The position numbers and the translations under genes were made by a program. The notes under the pieces are model-generated. The model was given only the letters and a program-made list of their open reading frames with translations. It did not search any database and had not been told where the DNA came from. From assembly GCA_027019405.1 (NCBI GenBank), contig JALUWO010000386.1, forward strand, positions 62,001 to 126,000: a DNA stretch of 64,000 nt, read 5' to 3'. The stretch is from Candidatus Altimarinota bacterium. Its GTDB lineage: Bacteria > Patescibacteriota > Gracilibacteria > BD1-5 > UBA6164. Shown here piece by piece: positions 41,840-52,120 of this stretch (position 1 is its first letter; each line of letters starts with the position of its first letter).

Positions 41840-41870
41840 AGCTCTCTTCTAATACAAGAGGGCTATTTTT
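41840..41870 (+). terminator. Terminator after the rsmH-ftsL unit
   Basis: AGCTCTCTT (41840-41848) pairs with AAGAGGGCT (41856-41864) around a seven-base loop, then ATTTTTT. Confidence 0.75.
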
Positions 41871-41944
41871 TAAATTATAATTAATTCTAGACTTTTTTTT
41901 ATTATTATATAAAATAATTGAAATTTATTTATATATTTAGTAAA

Positions 41945-42553
41945 ATGCCTGAAAGTTTAAAAAAATTAATAAATTCTATTTCATATCTACCATGAATATG
42001 AGAAAAATCTGCTACAAAATTAGCTTTTTTTTTACTAAATTCAAATCAAAATTATTTAGATAATTTATGAAATAATTTGATAAATATAAAAAATAATATT
42101 TGAAAATGTAGTAATTGTAATACTTTAACAGATAAAAATAAAAATCTTTGTAATATATGTTCAAATATCAATAGAAATAAAAATCAAATAATGATAGTTG
42201 AAGAATATCTTGATATGATTACAATTGAAGAAACTCAAGTATTTAAATGAGTATATCATATATTATGATGAGCAATCTCTCCTATAAATTGAATATTTAT
42301 ATGAGATTTAAATTTTGAAAAGTTATTTGAAAAAATACAAAAATCAGAAGAAAAAATAGAATTAATACTTGCAACAAATCCAAATATAGAATGAGAAGCA
42401 ACAAGTAGCTATATAATAGAACAAATAGAAAAAAGAAAATTAAAACACAAAACAATTATAACAAAATTATCTAGATGATTATCATCATGATTTATTGAAT
42501 ATGCAGATAATATAACCCTTATAAATGCACTAAAAGAAAGAAAAACAATATAA
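41945..42553 (+). CDS. recR: Recombination protein RecR
   Basis: The 202-residue protein has the RecR order: helix-hairpin-helix SISYLPGIGEKSATKLAFFLL, a four-cysteine zinc finger (CSNCNTL...LCNIC), the Toprim domain (IMIVEEYLDMITIEETQVFKGVYHILGGAISPINGI) with ILATNPNIEGEAT, and a Walker-like end. It acts with RecO and RecF in gap repair and RecA loading. A small coiled-coil gene follows. Confidence 0.95.
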
Positions 42554-42572
42554 TATTTCATAATAAAATATA

Positions 42573-42761
42573 ATGTCTGAATTTGCTCCACCTTGAAGAA
42601 AAGTAAAAATGACAAAAGCTCAAGTAAAAAAATATATAAAAGACCTAGAAGAAAAAAGAAAAATAGCTCAAGCTAAATTAGAAAAAGCTCAAAAATCATG
42701 AGAATTTGATAAAGAAAAAAAAGAACTAAAAGAGATAGAAGATTTACTTGAAGATTTATAA
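42573..42761 (+). CDS. Small charged coiled-coil protein
   Basis: The 62-residue protein is almost all Lys/Glu/Leu after a short lead (MSEFAPPGRKVKM), predicted to be one long coiled coil (KKYIKDLEEKRKIAQAKLEKAQKS). It is 19 bases downstream of recR and is probably in the same transcript. Function unknown. Confidence 0.65.
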
Positions 42762-42788
42762 TTGACTATAATAAAATATAGCTATACT
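42762..42788 (+). promoter_or_regulatory. Promoter of the imported-looking gene 42818-43120
   Basis: TTGACT (42762-42767) and TATACT (42783-42788) are 15 bases apart. An 18-base identical word TTGACTATAATAAAATAT also occurs at about 6966-6983 beside the qNor leader. Confidence 0.5.
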
Positions 42789-42817
42789 TATAAAACATCA
42801 AAAAAAGGAGTGTAATT

Positions 42818-43120
42818 ATGGCTGAGATTCTACTTGAAACAAAAAGAGTGGTTTATGCTTTTGCTATAAGCAAAGATGGTGAAATAGCTTATTTTTTCAA
42901 GAAAAAAGCAAAAAAACTTGATACAAAATGGTATGAACAATTAAGAAGATGGCTTTCAAATATTGAAAAAGTAGCAAAAAATAAAAATCTTGATGAAATT
43001 AACCAAAAAGATTTTTGGGATCAATGGAATATACTTGATGGATATGCTATCAATAAAAAAGAACCAAAGATTCATTTTAGAGTTGGAAAAGATTCATGGA
43101 GAATGCTATATTCTTCATAG
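42818..43120 (+). CDS. Small basic protein, TGA-free, likely imported
   Basis: The 100-residue protein is lysine rich with aromatic clusters (KWYEQLRRWLSNIEKVAKN, KDFWDQWNILDGYAI) and a C-terminal strand pair KIHFRVGKDSWRMLYSS that recalls RelE/HigB-type toxin folds, though no antitoxin gene is adjacent. It contains no TGA, uses GGT/GGA for Gly, stops at TAG, has a strong AAGGAG (42805-42810) seven bases before ATG and a GC-rich terminator. Like 38184-38396 it looks foreign. The function is uncertain. Confidence 0.7.
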   Translation: MAEILLETKRVVYAFAISKDGEIAYFFKKKAKKLDTKWYEQLRRWLSNIEKVAKNKNLDEINQKDFWDQWNILDGYAINKKEPKIHFRVGKDSWRMLYSS

Positions 43121-43134
43121 AAACATCCATTATA

Positions 43135-43164
43135 AAAGAGGAAGGGAAAAATCCCTTCCTCTTT
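43135..43164. terminator. GC-rich bidirectional terminator
   Basis: AAAGAGGAAGGGA (43135-43147) pairs with TCCCTTCCTCTTT (43152-43164) around AAAA. It sits between the plus-strand gene and the yvcK stop. Confidence 0.85.
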
Positions 43165-43165
43165 A

Positions 43166-44167
43166 CTATTTTATCCATCAATCTATTATATCATTTATAA
43201 CTCATGCCATTTTTACTGGAGAATGTCTTACAAAATCTTTTTCATTAATAAGATCTCTTTGAATAATATTATATTTTTTATCTTTAAAATTATCTAAATC
43301 TTTATCTTTTATTTTTACTGGTTTTTTATTTTCTTCTTTTTTATACTTAGCAACCATATAATCACTAATATGTCAGTTATTTACAACTACATAATCAAGA
43401 ATTCAAGTTCATAAATATTTTTCAATCTCATTTACAAAATCAACAACTTCAAAATTTGTTGTTTCTCATGATTTTGTCATAATATTACAAAAATAAACAA
43501 TTTTTGCATTATTATGTTTTTTGGCTCTTTTTATTGATTTTGCAACTCATTTAACAAGTAGATTTGGTATTATTGATGTATATAAATCACCAGGTCAAAT
43601 AATAATAATGTCACTTGATTCCAATGTTTCTTTTCATCTAGGATTTATCTTAACTTCTGGTTCTAAATAAGCTATTTTTATACATAAATTTGGATTATGA
43701 ACTGGACAATCAATATTTGTTTCCCCTTTTACAATTGTTCAATCTTCCAATTCTACAACCAAATCTGAAGTTTCCAAAGTAACTGGAACAACTTTTCATC
43801 TTACTCTAAAAAGTCTTGAAACCTCATCTAATCATTTTTGAAAATCTCAAGTAATATCATTCATTGCTGTAAGTAAAAGATTTCAAACAGTATGACCTGA
43901 TACAGAACTTTCTTTATCAAATCTATATTCAAATAATTTTCTTAAAAGTAAACTTTCTTCACTTAAAGCTAAAACAGCTCTTCTTATATCTCATGGAGGT
44001 AAAGTTCAAAATTCATCTCTAAGTAATCAGGTACTTCATCAACTATCACTCATAGATACAATAGCAGCTAAATTTAACTCTCTATTTTTTTTCAATCAAC
44101 TCAAAACATTATAAGTTCAAGTTCATCAACCTATCATTGTTATATTTGTCTTATTCTGAATTATCAT
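43166..44167 (-). CDS. yvcK: YvcK/GlmR-like gluconeogenesis and cell-wall factor
   Basis: The 333-residue protein has the CofD/YvcK fold: ITMIGGGTGTYNVLSGLKK near residue 9, IVSMSDSGGSTGLLRDEFGTLPPGDIRRAVLAL, VSGHTVGNLLLTAMN, then SSDIIIIGPGDLYTSIIPNLLV. In Bacillus GlmR binds UDP-GlcNAc and stimulates GlmS, linking metabolism to wall precursor supply. The adjacent upstream gene is a GlmU-like nucleotidylyltransferase only four bases away, which supports a UDP-GlcNAc role. The stop is TAG. Confidence 0.92.
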
Positions 44168-44171
44168 AAAT

Positions 44172-45350
44172 CTATTTTATTATTTCTCAAGGTAAAGTAG
44201 TAGAATTTGTCATCAAAGTTCTAGCAGGATAACACAAAGTATTTATTCATAATTTTGAATTATCTCAAAGAATTATTCACAATTTTCTAAGTCAAGTATC
44301 AATTAATTTTCACTTAACCATAGCCCTCATATTTTTCCCATCATGTCTTAAATTTGCAACTTTAAATCAAGCTCAAAAATTACAATTATTTCATATTATA
44401 CTATCTCATAAATATGTTAAATGTCATATATTTGTATTATCTCAGATATTTGAATTTTTTATTTCAACTGCATTTCATACATGACAATTATTTCAAAACA
44501 CTGTATTTCACCTTATATAACAATTTGGTCATATAACACAATTTTCTCAAAAAATTACATTTCATTCAATATAAGTTCCTGTTTTTAAAATACTTCATTT
44601 TCATAAAACAATATTTCCCTTAATAGTAACTCATTGTTCTACCTCTCAATTTATCTCTGATTTTGTTAATTTTTCTAAAAAATATTTATTTGCTCATAAA
44701 ATATCCCAAGGATATCATACATCTATAAATTCTCACTGTAAATTTATAAGTTGAAATTTATTCTTTTTTAAAAATAAATTTATAGCATCAGTTATTTCAT
44801 ATTCTCATCTACTAGATAATCATATATTATTAACTAAATCAAAAATCTCACTAGAAAATTTATAAACTCATAGATTTGCAAGATTTCAAATAAAATTAGT
44901 TGGTTTTTCTACAATTTCTGTAGCAAATCATTTTTCATCTTGTTTAAAAATTCAATATTTTTCTGGAGTACTAGTTTCTAAAACTAATGCTCAATATCAA
45001 TCTAAATTTAAAATCTTGTCTATATCTTTTTTCTCAAAAATACTATCTCAATTTATAAGTATGATGTCATCTTTTCTTTCTATTCCTCTTATTGCTGCAG
45101 CTGTTCATTTTTTATCATTTTGAATATGATAAGTTATCTTTGTTCCTAAAAAACTATCTTGAAAATAATTTATTATCTCATCTTTTAAATACTTAACTAC
45201 AATAATTATTTCATCAACATGAGAATAAATATTTTCTAAACTATATTCTAAAATAGGCTTTCAAGATATTTTTATCATTGGCTTTGGAACAGTATCAGTA
45301 AAAGGAACCAATCTTGTCCCTCTCCCTGCAGCTAATATTATTGCTTTCAT
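44172..45350 (-). CDS. GlmU-like sugar-1-phosphate nucleotidylyltransferase
   Basis: The 392-residue protein has an N-terminal nucleotidyltransferase domain (KAIILAAGRGTRLVPFTDTVPKPMI; DDIILINGDSIF) and a C-terminal left-handed beta-helix of hexapeptide repeats (VFGNNCHVGNAVEIKNSN, IGDNTNIGHLTYLGDSIIGN). This is the GlmU-type layout, making UDP-GlcNAc, or a related glucose/mannose-1-phosphate enzyme. The co-transcribed yvcK gene favours UDP-GlcNAc. Glycines of the hexad repeats are mostly TGA. The stop is TAG. Confidence 0.88.
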
Positions 45351-45369
45351 ATTTTATATATAAAATAAA

Positions 45370-47190
45370 CTAATCCTTAATTAACACTGCTTTTATTCTT
45401 CTTACTCCTCTACTACTAGCCTCTTCTTTTTTAATTTTAAATTTTCCCATTTTGCTAGAATCTTCTACATGAGGTCATCCACAAAGTTCTCTTGAATAAA
45501 TAGTTCAGTCATTACCTTTCATAGTATAAACTTTTACTACATCAGGGTATTTTTCCCAAAAAGCTCATCTTACTCATTCTTCCATTGCCTTATCTTTTGG
45601 CATTTCTTCCATAGTTGTTGCAAATCCATTTGAAATTGCATTATTTACAAATTCTTCTACTTTATCAAGTTCTTCTCTTGTAACTTTTCTATCAAAATTA
45701 AAATCAAATCTTAATCTTTCTGGAGTGATATTACTACCTTTTTGAGAAATTCAACCACCTAAAACTTGATTTAATCATTCAAGCATTAAGTGAGTTGCTG
45801 AATGAAGTGCTGTAGTTTCTTGTGAAGAATCTGCTAATCAACCTTTAAATTTTCCTGCTGAAGCAGTTCTTGATTTTTCTTGATGTTCTTTGAAAGCTTT
45901 TTTAAATCATTCTACATCTACTTTTAATCATTTTTCTTTAGCTAAATCCTCAGTCATCTCAATAGGAAAACCATAAGTATCATAAAGTTTGAAGGCTTTA
46001 GTTCAAGCTATAGTATCAATTTTTTTACCAGTTCTCTCAAAAGCTATATCAAAACCTTTAATCAATTTATCAAATTCTTTCAGACCTTTTTCTAAAGTTT
46101 CTCCAAATTGTTTTTCCTCTGCTTCTATTTCTTTTAAAATTTCATCTTTTTTATCAATCATATGAGGATAAGCTTTTCATAGTTTATCTATTATAACAGA
46201 AGATACTTTACTTAAAAACAATCATTTATATCCAAGTTTATGAGCTTGTCTTATAGCAATCCTTATAAGTCTTCTAAGTACATAACCTTGATCTACATTT
46301 GATGGAACTACTCAATCAGAAATCATAATAGTAGCAGTTCTAGCATGGTCTGCAATTATTCTAATACTTCTTTTTGTTTCATCATTATATTCTACTCAAA
46401 TACTTTTTGTAATTTCATTTATAATATAATCAAACATATCTGTATCATAAACTGATTTTACTCAATTTAAAGTAGCTGTAATTCTTTCAAGTCCCATTCA
46501 AGTATCTACATTTTGAGCTGGAAGTTTTTCTAAGCTTCAATCTTCTAATCTTTTATATTCCATAAAAACATTATTCCAAATTTCCATCCAATTATCTTCA
46601 TCTGTTTCTACATTGCTTCCTTCAGGTGGAAATTCAGATTCTCAAACCCAATAAAAAATTTCACTATCTGGTCCACAAGGTCCAGTATCTCAAGCTGCCC
46701 ACCAATTATCTTCTTTTCATAAATAAGAAATTCTAGATTTTGGCATTCATACTTCTTCCCATATTTTAGCAGCTTCTTCATCTCTAGGAGCACTTTCATC
46801 ACCTTTAAAAACTGTTACAGCTATTTTTCTAGGATCAAGAGCTAGCCAATCTTTTGAAGTTAAAAATTCCCAAGAATAGTTAATTGATTCTTTTTTAAAA
46901 TAATCTCATAAACTCCAATTTCCTAGCATTTCAAAAAAAGTTAAATGAGAATTATCTCCTACTTCTTCAATATCACCTGTTCTAATACATTTTTGAGAAT
47001 CAGCTAATCTAGTTCCTGATGGATGCTTTTCCCCTAATAAATAAGGAACTAAAGGTTGCATTCAAGCAGTATTAAAAAGCACAGTTGGATCATTTTCTGG
47101 TACAACTGGAGCAGAAGGAATTATTGCATGATTTTTAGTTTCAAAAAAATCAAGATATTTTTGTCTTATTTCATCACTATTATATTTCAT
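45370..47190 (-). CDS. alaS: Alanyl-tRNA synthetase, short form without C-Ala domain
   Basis: The 606-residue enzyme is far shorter than the usual 870. The catalytic half is complete ([55 protein letters not shown]). The editing domain has its zinc motifs HSATH and CGGPHV. It ends soon after [10 protein letters not shown], so the linker and C-Ala domain are missing, a known CPR trait. It corrects Ser/Gly mischarging. The stop is TAG. Confidence 0.95.
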
Positions 47191-47241
47191 AAATCTTATA
47201 ATTAATTTTATCTAAAGATAAAAATATTATAAGTATAAAAT

Positions 47242-47268
47242 AAAAAAAACAAGAGTTAATAACTCTTA
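47242..47268 (-). terminator. Terminator of gene 47266-48264
   Basis: AAGAGTT (47251-47257) pairs with AACTCTT (47261-47267). On the minus strand it is followed by a T run. Confidence 0.75.
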
Positions 47269-48264
47269 TTTCATATATGATTTTATCTTTTCTAAAAGAA
47301 CAAAAAATTCTGTTTTTAATAATTGAATCTCTTTTTGTGAAAATTCTATATCAAATTTATCAAATATATCTTTCAAACTATATTTATATACTCATTCTGA
47401 TATTGTATACAATATATCATATAATTTCCTTAATTTCTCAGTTTTATTAAATAATTGTGGATTTGAAATAATAAAATCATATATATCTGCTATAACTTCT
47501 TCAAAACCTACTCATAAATCAGATTTTTCATCATAAAAAACTTCTCAGATTTTTTTATCTTTATTTCTTTTCAATAAATCTAATAATCAAAAAATCTCAT
47601 TTTTAATTCAATCTAAATAAACTTCATCATAAGTTCAATCCAATTTATAATCTTGGTATTCTTGATATTCTTTTAATAATCAATTTACTTTTGATCCTTT
47701 TAAGTATATACTAGATAATTTTTCAGAATGATTATATAAAAATTTAAAAAAAATATTTCAATCATTATTTAAATCTGCAATCAATTTTCACTTATCATTT
47801 GAAGTTATTTCTTCTAAATCATTATTTATATAAGGAATTTTATCTAAATTTACATTATAAACAAAGATTTTAAATTTTTCTAAAAATTTTTCATATATAC
47901 TTGTATCTCAATTGTTATTTAATAAATCAGAAACTAATTTTTTTACTAAATTATCTCATAAATAAAAGTTGTTTATTCCCATATTTTCAGTCAAAAATAC
48001 ACTTATAATATCATCAATATCAATTAATAAATCAAAAATCTTGCTTTTTGATTTTTTATTTTGGTTAAATTTATAAATATATTCCTCCAAAAAAACAGAT
48101 GTTTGTTCTTCATAAATTAATTCATACTCTGGTTTTGTTATTATATCATCTACAAAATACCTTAATCTACTTATAAAATCCTTTCATTTACAATCAGATA
48201 TTAATTTTATTTCCTGAGTATATTTATATGGTAAATCTATATTGATTTTTCTTTCTTCCAACAT
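47266..48264 (-). CDS. Lineage-specific helical protein of unknown function
   Basis: The 332-residue protein is rich in Asp, Glu, Lys, Asn, Ile and Phe. It has no signal, membrane helix or recognisable catalytic motif. Predicted mostly helical (EEYIYKFNQNKKSKSKIFDLL, KRNKDKKIGEVFYDEKS). It is divergent from the genes at 48388 and 48725. It may belong to the same lineage-specific group. Confidence 0.6.
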
Positions 48265-48387
48265 AACAAAAAAATATTAAAAATAGTTAAAATAATTATA
48301 AAAGTATTTAGTTATTAGTCAATAATATTTTTTGTTTTAAATAAGATAATATGATAATATAATAAAGTATCTAATATATATAATATT

Positions 48388-48702
48388 ATGGAAAATAGAG
48401 AAAAAATTGAAGAAAGAATTCTTCAAATAATTTCTTACATAGACCAAGATAAAATGTTACAGCCTCTAGTATGAAGTATAAAACTTTTTTCACTTGAGGA
48501 ACTTTTACAATTAAAAGATTTTCTAGAAAGTTGAGATTATAAACCTATATATATATTATTAGACAAAAAAATTAAAGAATATTTAAATATAATGGAAGAA
48601 ATAAAACAAATAAAACTATGAGAAAAAATGAAGAAAATAAAACAAAAAGAAGAAGATGAAAATAAAAATGAACAAATAAATATAGATACCTTAATAGCTT
48701 AA
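48388..48702 (+). CDS. Small helical protein upstream of the giant gene
   Basis: The 104-residue protein (ENREKIEERILQIISYIDQDKML...) is helical and charged with a coiled-coil second half (IMEEIKQIKLGEKMKKIKQKEEDE). It begins the two-gene unit with the 1125-residue protein, 22 bases downstream. It could be its partner or chaperone. No family recognised. Confidence 0.62.
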
Positions 48703-48724
48703 ATAAAATATAAATAATTAAATT

Positions 48725-51700
48725 ATGAAAGATAATCAATTACATAATACTGAATTACAAGAAAAAGCAGTTGAAACTTTTGATTTGAAAAAAATAAAAG
48801 AATTATTAGATAAACTAAAAAACAATAAAAGTTTATCAAAAAAAGATTTTGAAAATATTGATAAACAAGATAACAATTTAAGTGAAACTGAAAAAAAACT
48901 ATATGAAAAATTATGAGATACTAAATCTATAATATCTTTTTTAGAGTGAGTTATAAATATACTTGAAAAAAAAGATTCAATTCTTTCAACTTCTTGGAAA
49001 TCTATTTGATTAAAACAATGATGAGAAACTTCTTTATGAATTCAAGCAGCCAGCCAAAAATGACTTTGAAATATTAGTAAATATGAAATTTCAGCATTTA
49101 AGATATCTAAAAAAATTTTAGATTGAAAACCTTTAATATTATGAAACATAGTTAATAATAAAGAATTAAATACAAAATTAAACAAAATATGAGAAAAGTT
49201 TAAAAATAAGGAAGAATTATTAAAAAATAGAGAAGCTAGACTACAAATATTAAATATTGATGCTAGTATGTTAAAATTATGTCCACAAATAAGATTTAAA
49301 GCATGAACTTTTACTTATCTATATGAATTAAAAAAAGAAATAGTAGAAATTGAAAATAAAGAATTAGCAAAACAATTAAAATGATATTTACCAAAAGATA
49401 AAATATCTAATATATTAAATTGAGATTGTAAATCTGAAAATTTAGAAAAAATATTACTAGAAAAATGAATGAATGAAGAACAAATAAAAAATATTTTATA
49501 TCATAATTCATTAACTTGATTAAATAAAGATAGATTAGACTTAAGAGATATAATAAAAGATAAAGATATTACTATTTATCAACTAGAAAATTTAAAACAA
49601 GATAAACTAAAAAATTTCTTAGATAAAAATTTTTCTCAAGAAGATAAGAAAAAAATATTAACTATATTACAAAAAATAAATTATAATAAAAAACAAATTG
49701 AAATAAATAATATTCTAAAATCTTGAACAGAATGATATAATTATTTTTCTAATGAATATTATTTAAATAATCAAAAGAAAATAAAATTTATAACTAAACC
49801 TAATAAGTTTATTGAGGTTATCAAATTTTTAAAAACTAAATGAAATATTTCTAAATGATTTTATGATATATCTAATCCTAAATTAAGAAAAAATTTTCAA
49901 TTAATAAGTAAGTTTTATGAAATAAGTGATTATAATATAATATTTAGTGATTTAAAAGAAGTTGATTTTTCTACATTAAAAGATGAAGAAAAAGAAAAAT
50001 TTTTAAATATGATAATTAATAAAGATTTTTTTTATACATATATTGAACTAAATAAAAATTTTATAGATATAAATAAAATTAAAGATACAAAATTAAAAAA
50101 TAAAATAAATGAATATCTAAATTTTAAGTATACACAAGTAGAAAATCCAATATTTTGAGCTGAAAATAATATAATACAAATATTAAATAATGATAAATAT
50201 TTATTAAATAAATTAAAGAAAAATCCAATAAAAATATTAGAAGAATATTTAAATAATTATGATATTAATATCATAAATAAATATCCAAAAAGTTTTAAAT
50301 ATATTTTATCAAATAAAAATCTAGTTGATGAAATTGTAGTAAAAGATAAAAGTCTTAAGTTTTACAAAAACATTTTAAATTCAAAACAAAAAGCTGAACA
50401 TAGTATTTCATATACAAAACTTGTATTATCTTGAAAAAATGATTCAATAAAAGAAAAAGATGTTGATTTAGCATTTTTAGAATTTAAAGATATACCAAAC
50501 CTAATTCAAATTTATGATTTAATAAAGAAACCTCCTAAATGAGATAAATTAATACAAGATTTACTAAAAAGACCTTTATTTAGATTAACATTAAGTAATT
50601 TTCAAATAGAACATAGAGAAGATATAATTAGTTTAAAATGAAAAAATAAAATAAAATTAAATGAAATTTTTCAAGAACATTTAAAAACATTAGAAGAAGA
50701 AAGAAATAAATATAAAATGATATATAATAAATCTGAATTAAAAAATACTTTATCAAACAATAATAATGATATAATTAATAATATATATAACAATAAAGAT
50801 TTTATTAATTATCTCTCAATACAACAATCAGAAATTCAATGACCAATTGTTTGAATAATAAGATTAACTCTATGAGAATGATGGGAAAATGAAAATATTG
50901 ATGAATATATAAGTATTATAGCAAATTCTATCACTCAAGAAGAATTAGCAAAAAAATTAAAAGAAATTAATTCTTTCATAAAAATTCAAATTGAAATAAA
51001 AACAAAAAATATATTTAATAATATTCCAGAAGATTTAAGAAAAAAATTAATAAAAATTTCATTTTTAAATAACAAATGAAGTATAAACTGAAAAAATATA
51101 TATGATTTTTTAAATGAATATAAAAAAAATAATCCTAAAAGTACCCTAACAGATAAAGAAATTGTAAACTTATACTTTAAAACAATTTTTAAAAATCCAA
51201 TATTAAATAAAAATGATATAGATATAATAAATAAATCATTATTAAGTAATATATGAAAATTGTGAAATTCATCCCTTAATATAAATTGAATTGGATGACT
51301 AACAGAACTATGATTAATGCAATTAAATCAATATAAATATAATAAAAAAATAGATGCTATTGAACATGATAAAGAAATTTATGAAGCTTATAAACAAAAA
51401 AATTATGAAAAAGTTAATAAATTAGAAAAAGAATATTATAAAAAATTAGAGCAAAAAGAAAAAAATAATAAAGAAGAAAGTAATAAAGAAAAAAATAACA
51501 AAAATCAAAAAAATATAAATTATGATAACTATACTATTAATAAATCATCAGATAACAACTATACAATAAATATAGACTGAGAAAAAATTGATTGATTAAC
51601 AAAAGATGAAATAGAAACATTATGAGTTAAAAAAGATAAAAAATGAGAAATAATAATAGAAAATAAAGAAGCACTTAAAAATCTTATAAATATGAAAGAA

Positions 51701-52102
51701 ACTCTTGAATCTATTTGAATAGATTTTGCTTGGAAATATAGAAATGAACTTATAAATATAATGAAATCATCAAAAGGTTTTATGTGAATGCAAATGGATT
51801 TAAATGATAAAAATTTAATTAACCATACTGAACTTAATAATTACCTAAGATTTATTCTTACAATAATATGAGAAAATCCTGACACAACTCTTATGTGAAA
51901 TAAACAAAAAATAAGACAATTAAATGATTATTCTCAAACTAATAAAAACAAAAATACAATGAAATGATGACTATCAAAAGTATGAGAAAAATTTATTGAT
52001 ATGTGATTTTTAACAACAAATTGAACTCTACAAACAAATTGGTCAGCAAATCTAAATTACCATATATCAAATAGAAAAAATAATATAGAAAAAAAGAGCT
52101 AA
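48725..52102 (+). CDS. Giant Asn/Lys/Ile-rich protein (1125 residues), unknown function
   Basis: The protein is cytoplasmic in look: no signal peptide or membrane helix. The N-terminus is a coiled coil (KIKELLDKLKNNKSLSKKDF), the middle is a long run of helices with no known domain (GKNISKYEISAFKISKKI region; YILSNKNLVDEIVV), a low-complexity Lys/Asn/Glu coiled coil lies near residue 895-930 (KEYYKKLEQKEKNNKEESNK), and a folded C-terminal part follows (GFMGMQMDLNDKNLINHTEL). The C-terminal part resembles an EF-hand-like or peptidoglycan-binding-like pattern but does not match either. Many TGA glycines. Probably restricted to this lineage. Confidence 0.75.
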
Positions 52103-52120
52103 AATAAGCTCTTTTTTTAT
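52091..52120. terminator. Bidirectional terminator, giant gene / gyrA
   Basis: AAAAAGAGCT (52091-52100) pairs with AGCTCTTTTT around AAAATA-type loop. It contains the TAA of the giant gene and reaches the TAA of gyrA (52117-52119). Confidence 0.83.

Noticed and set aside
42990-43262. Plus-strand open frame overlapping gene 42818-43120 and its terminator
   Set aside because: It runs in another frame through the end of the TGA-free gene, through a GC-rich terminator and into the yvcK gene; it has no start signal of its own.
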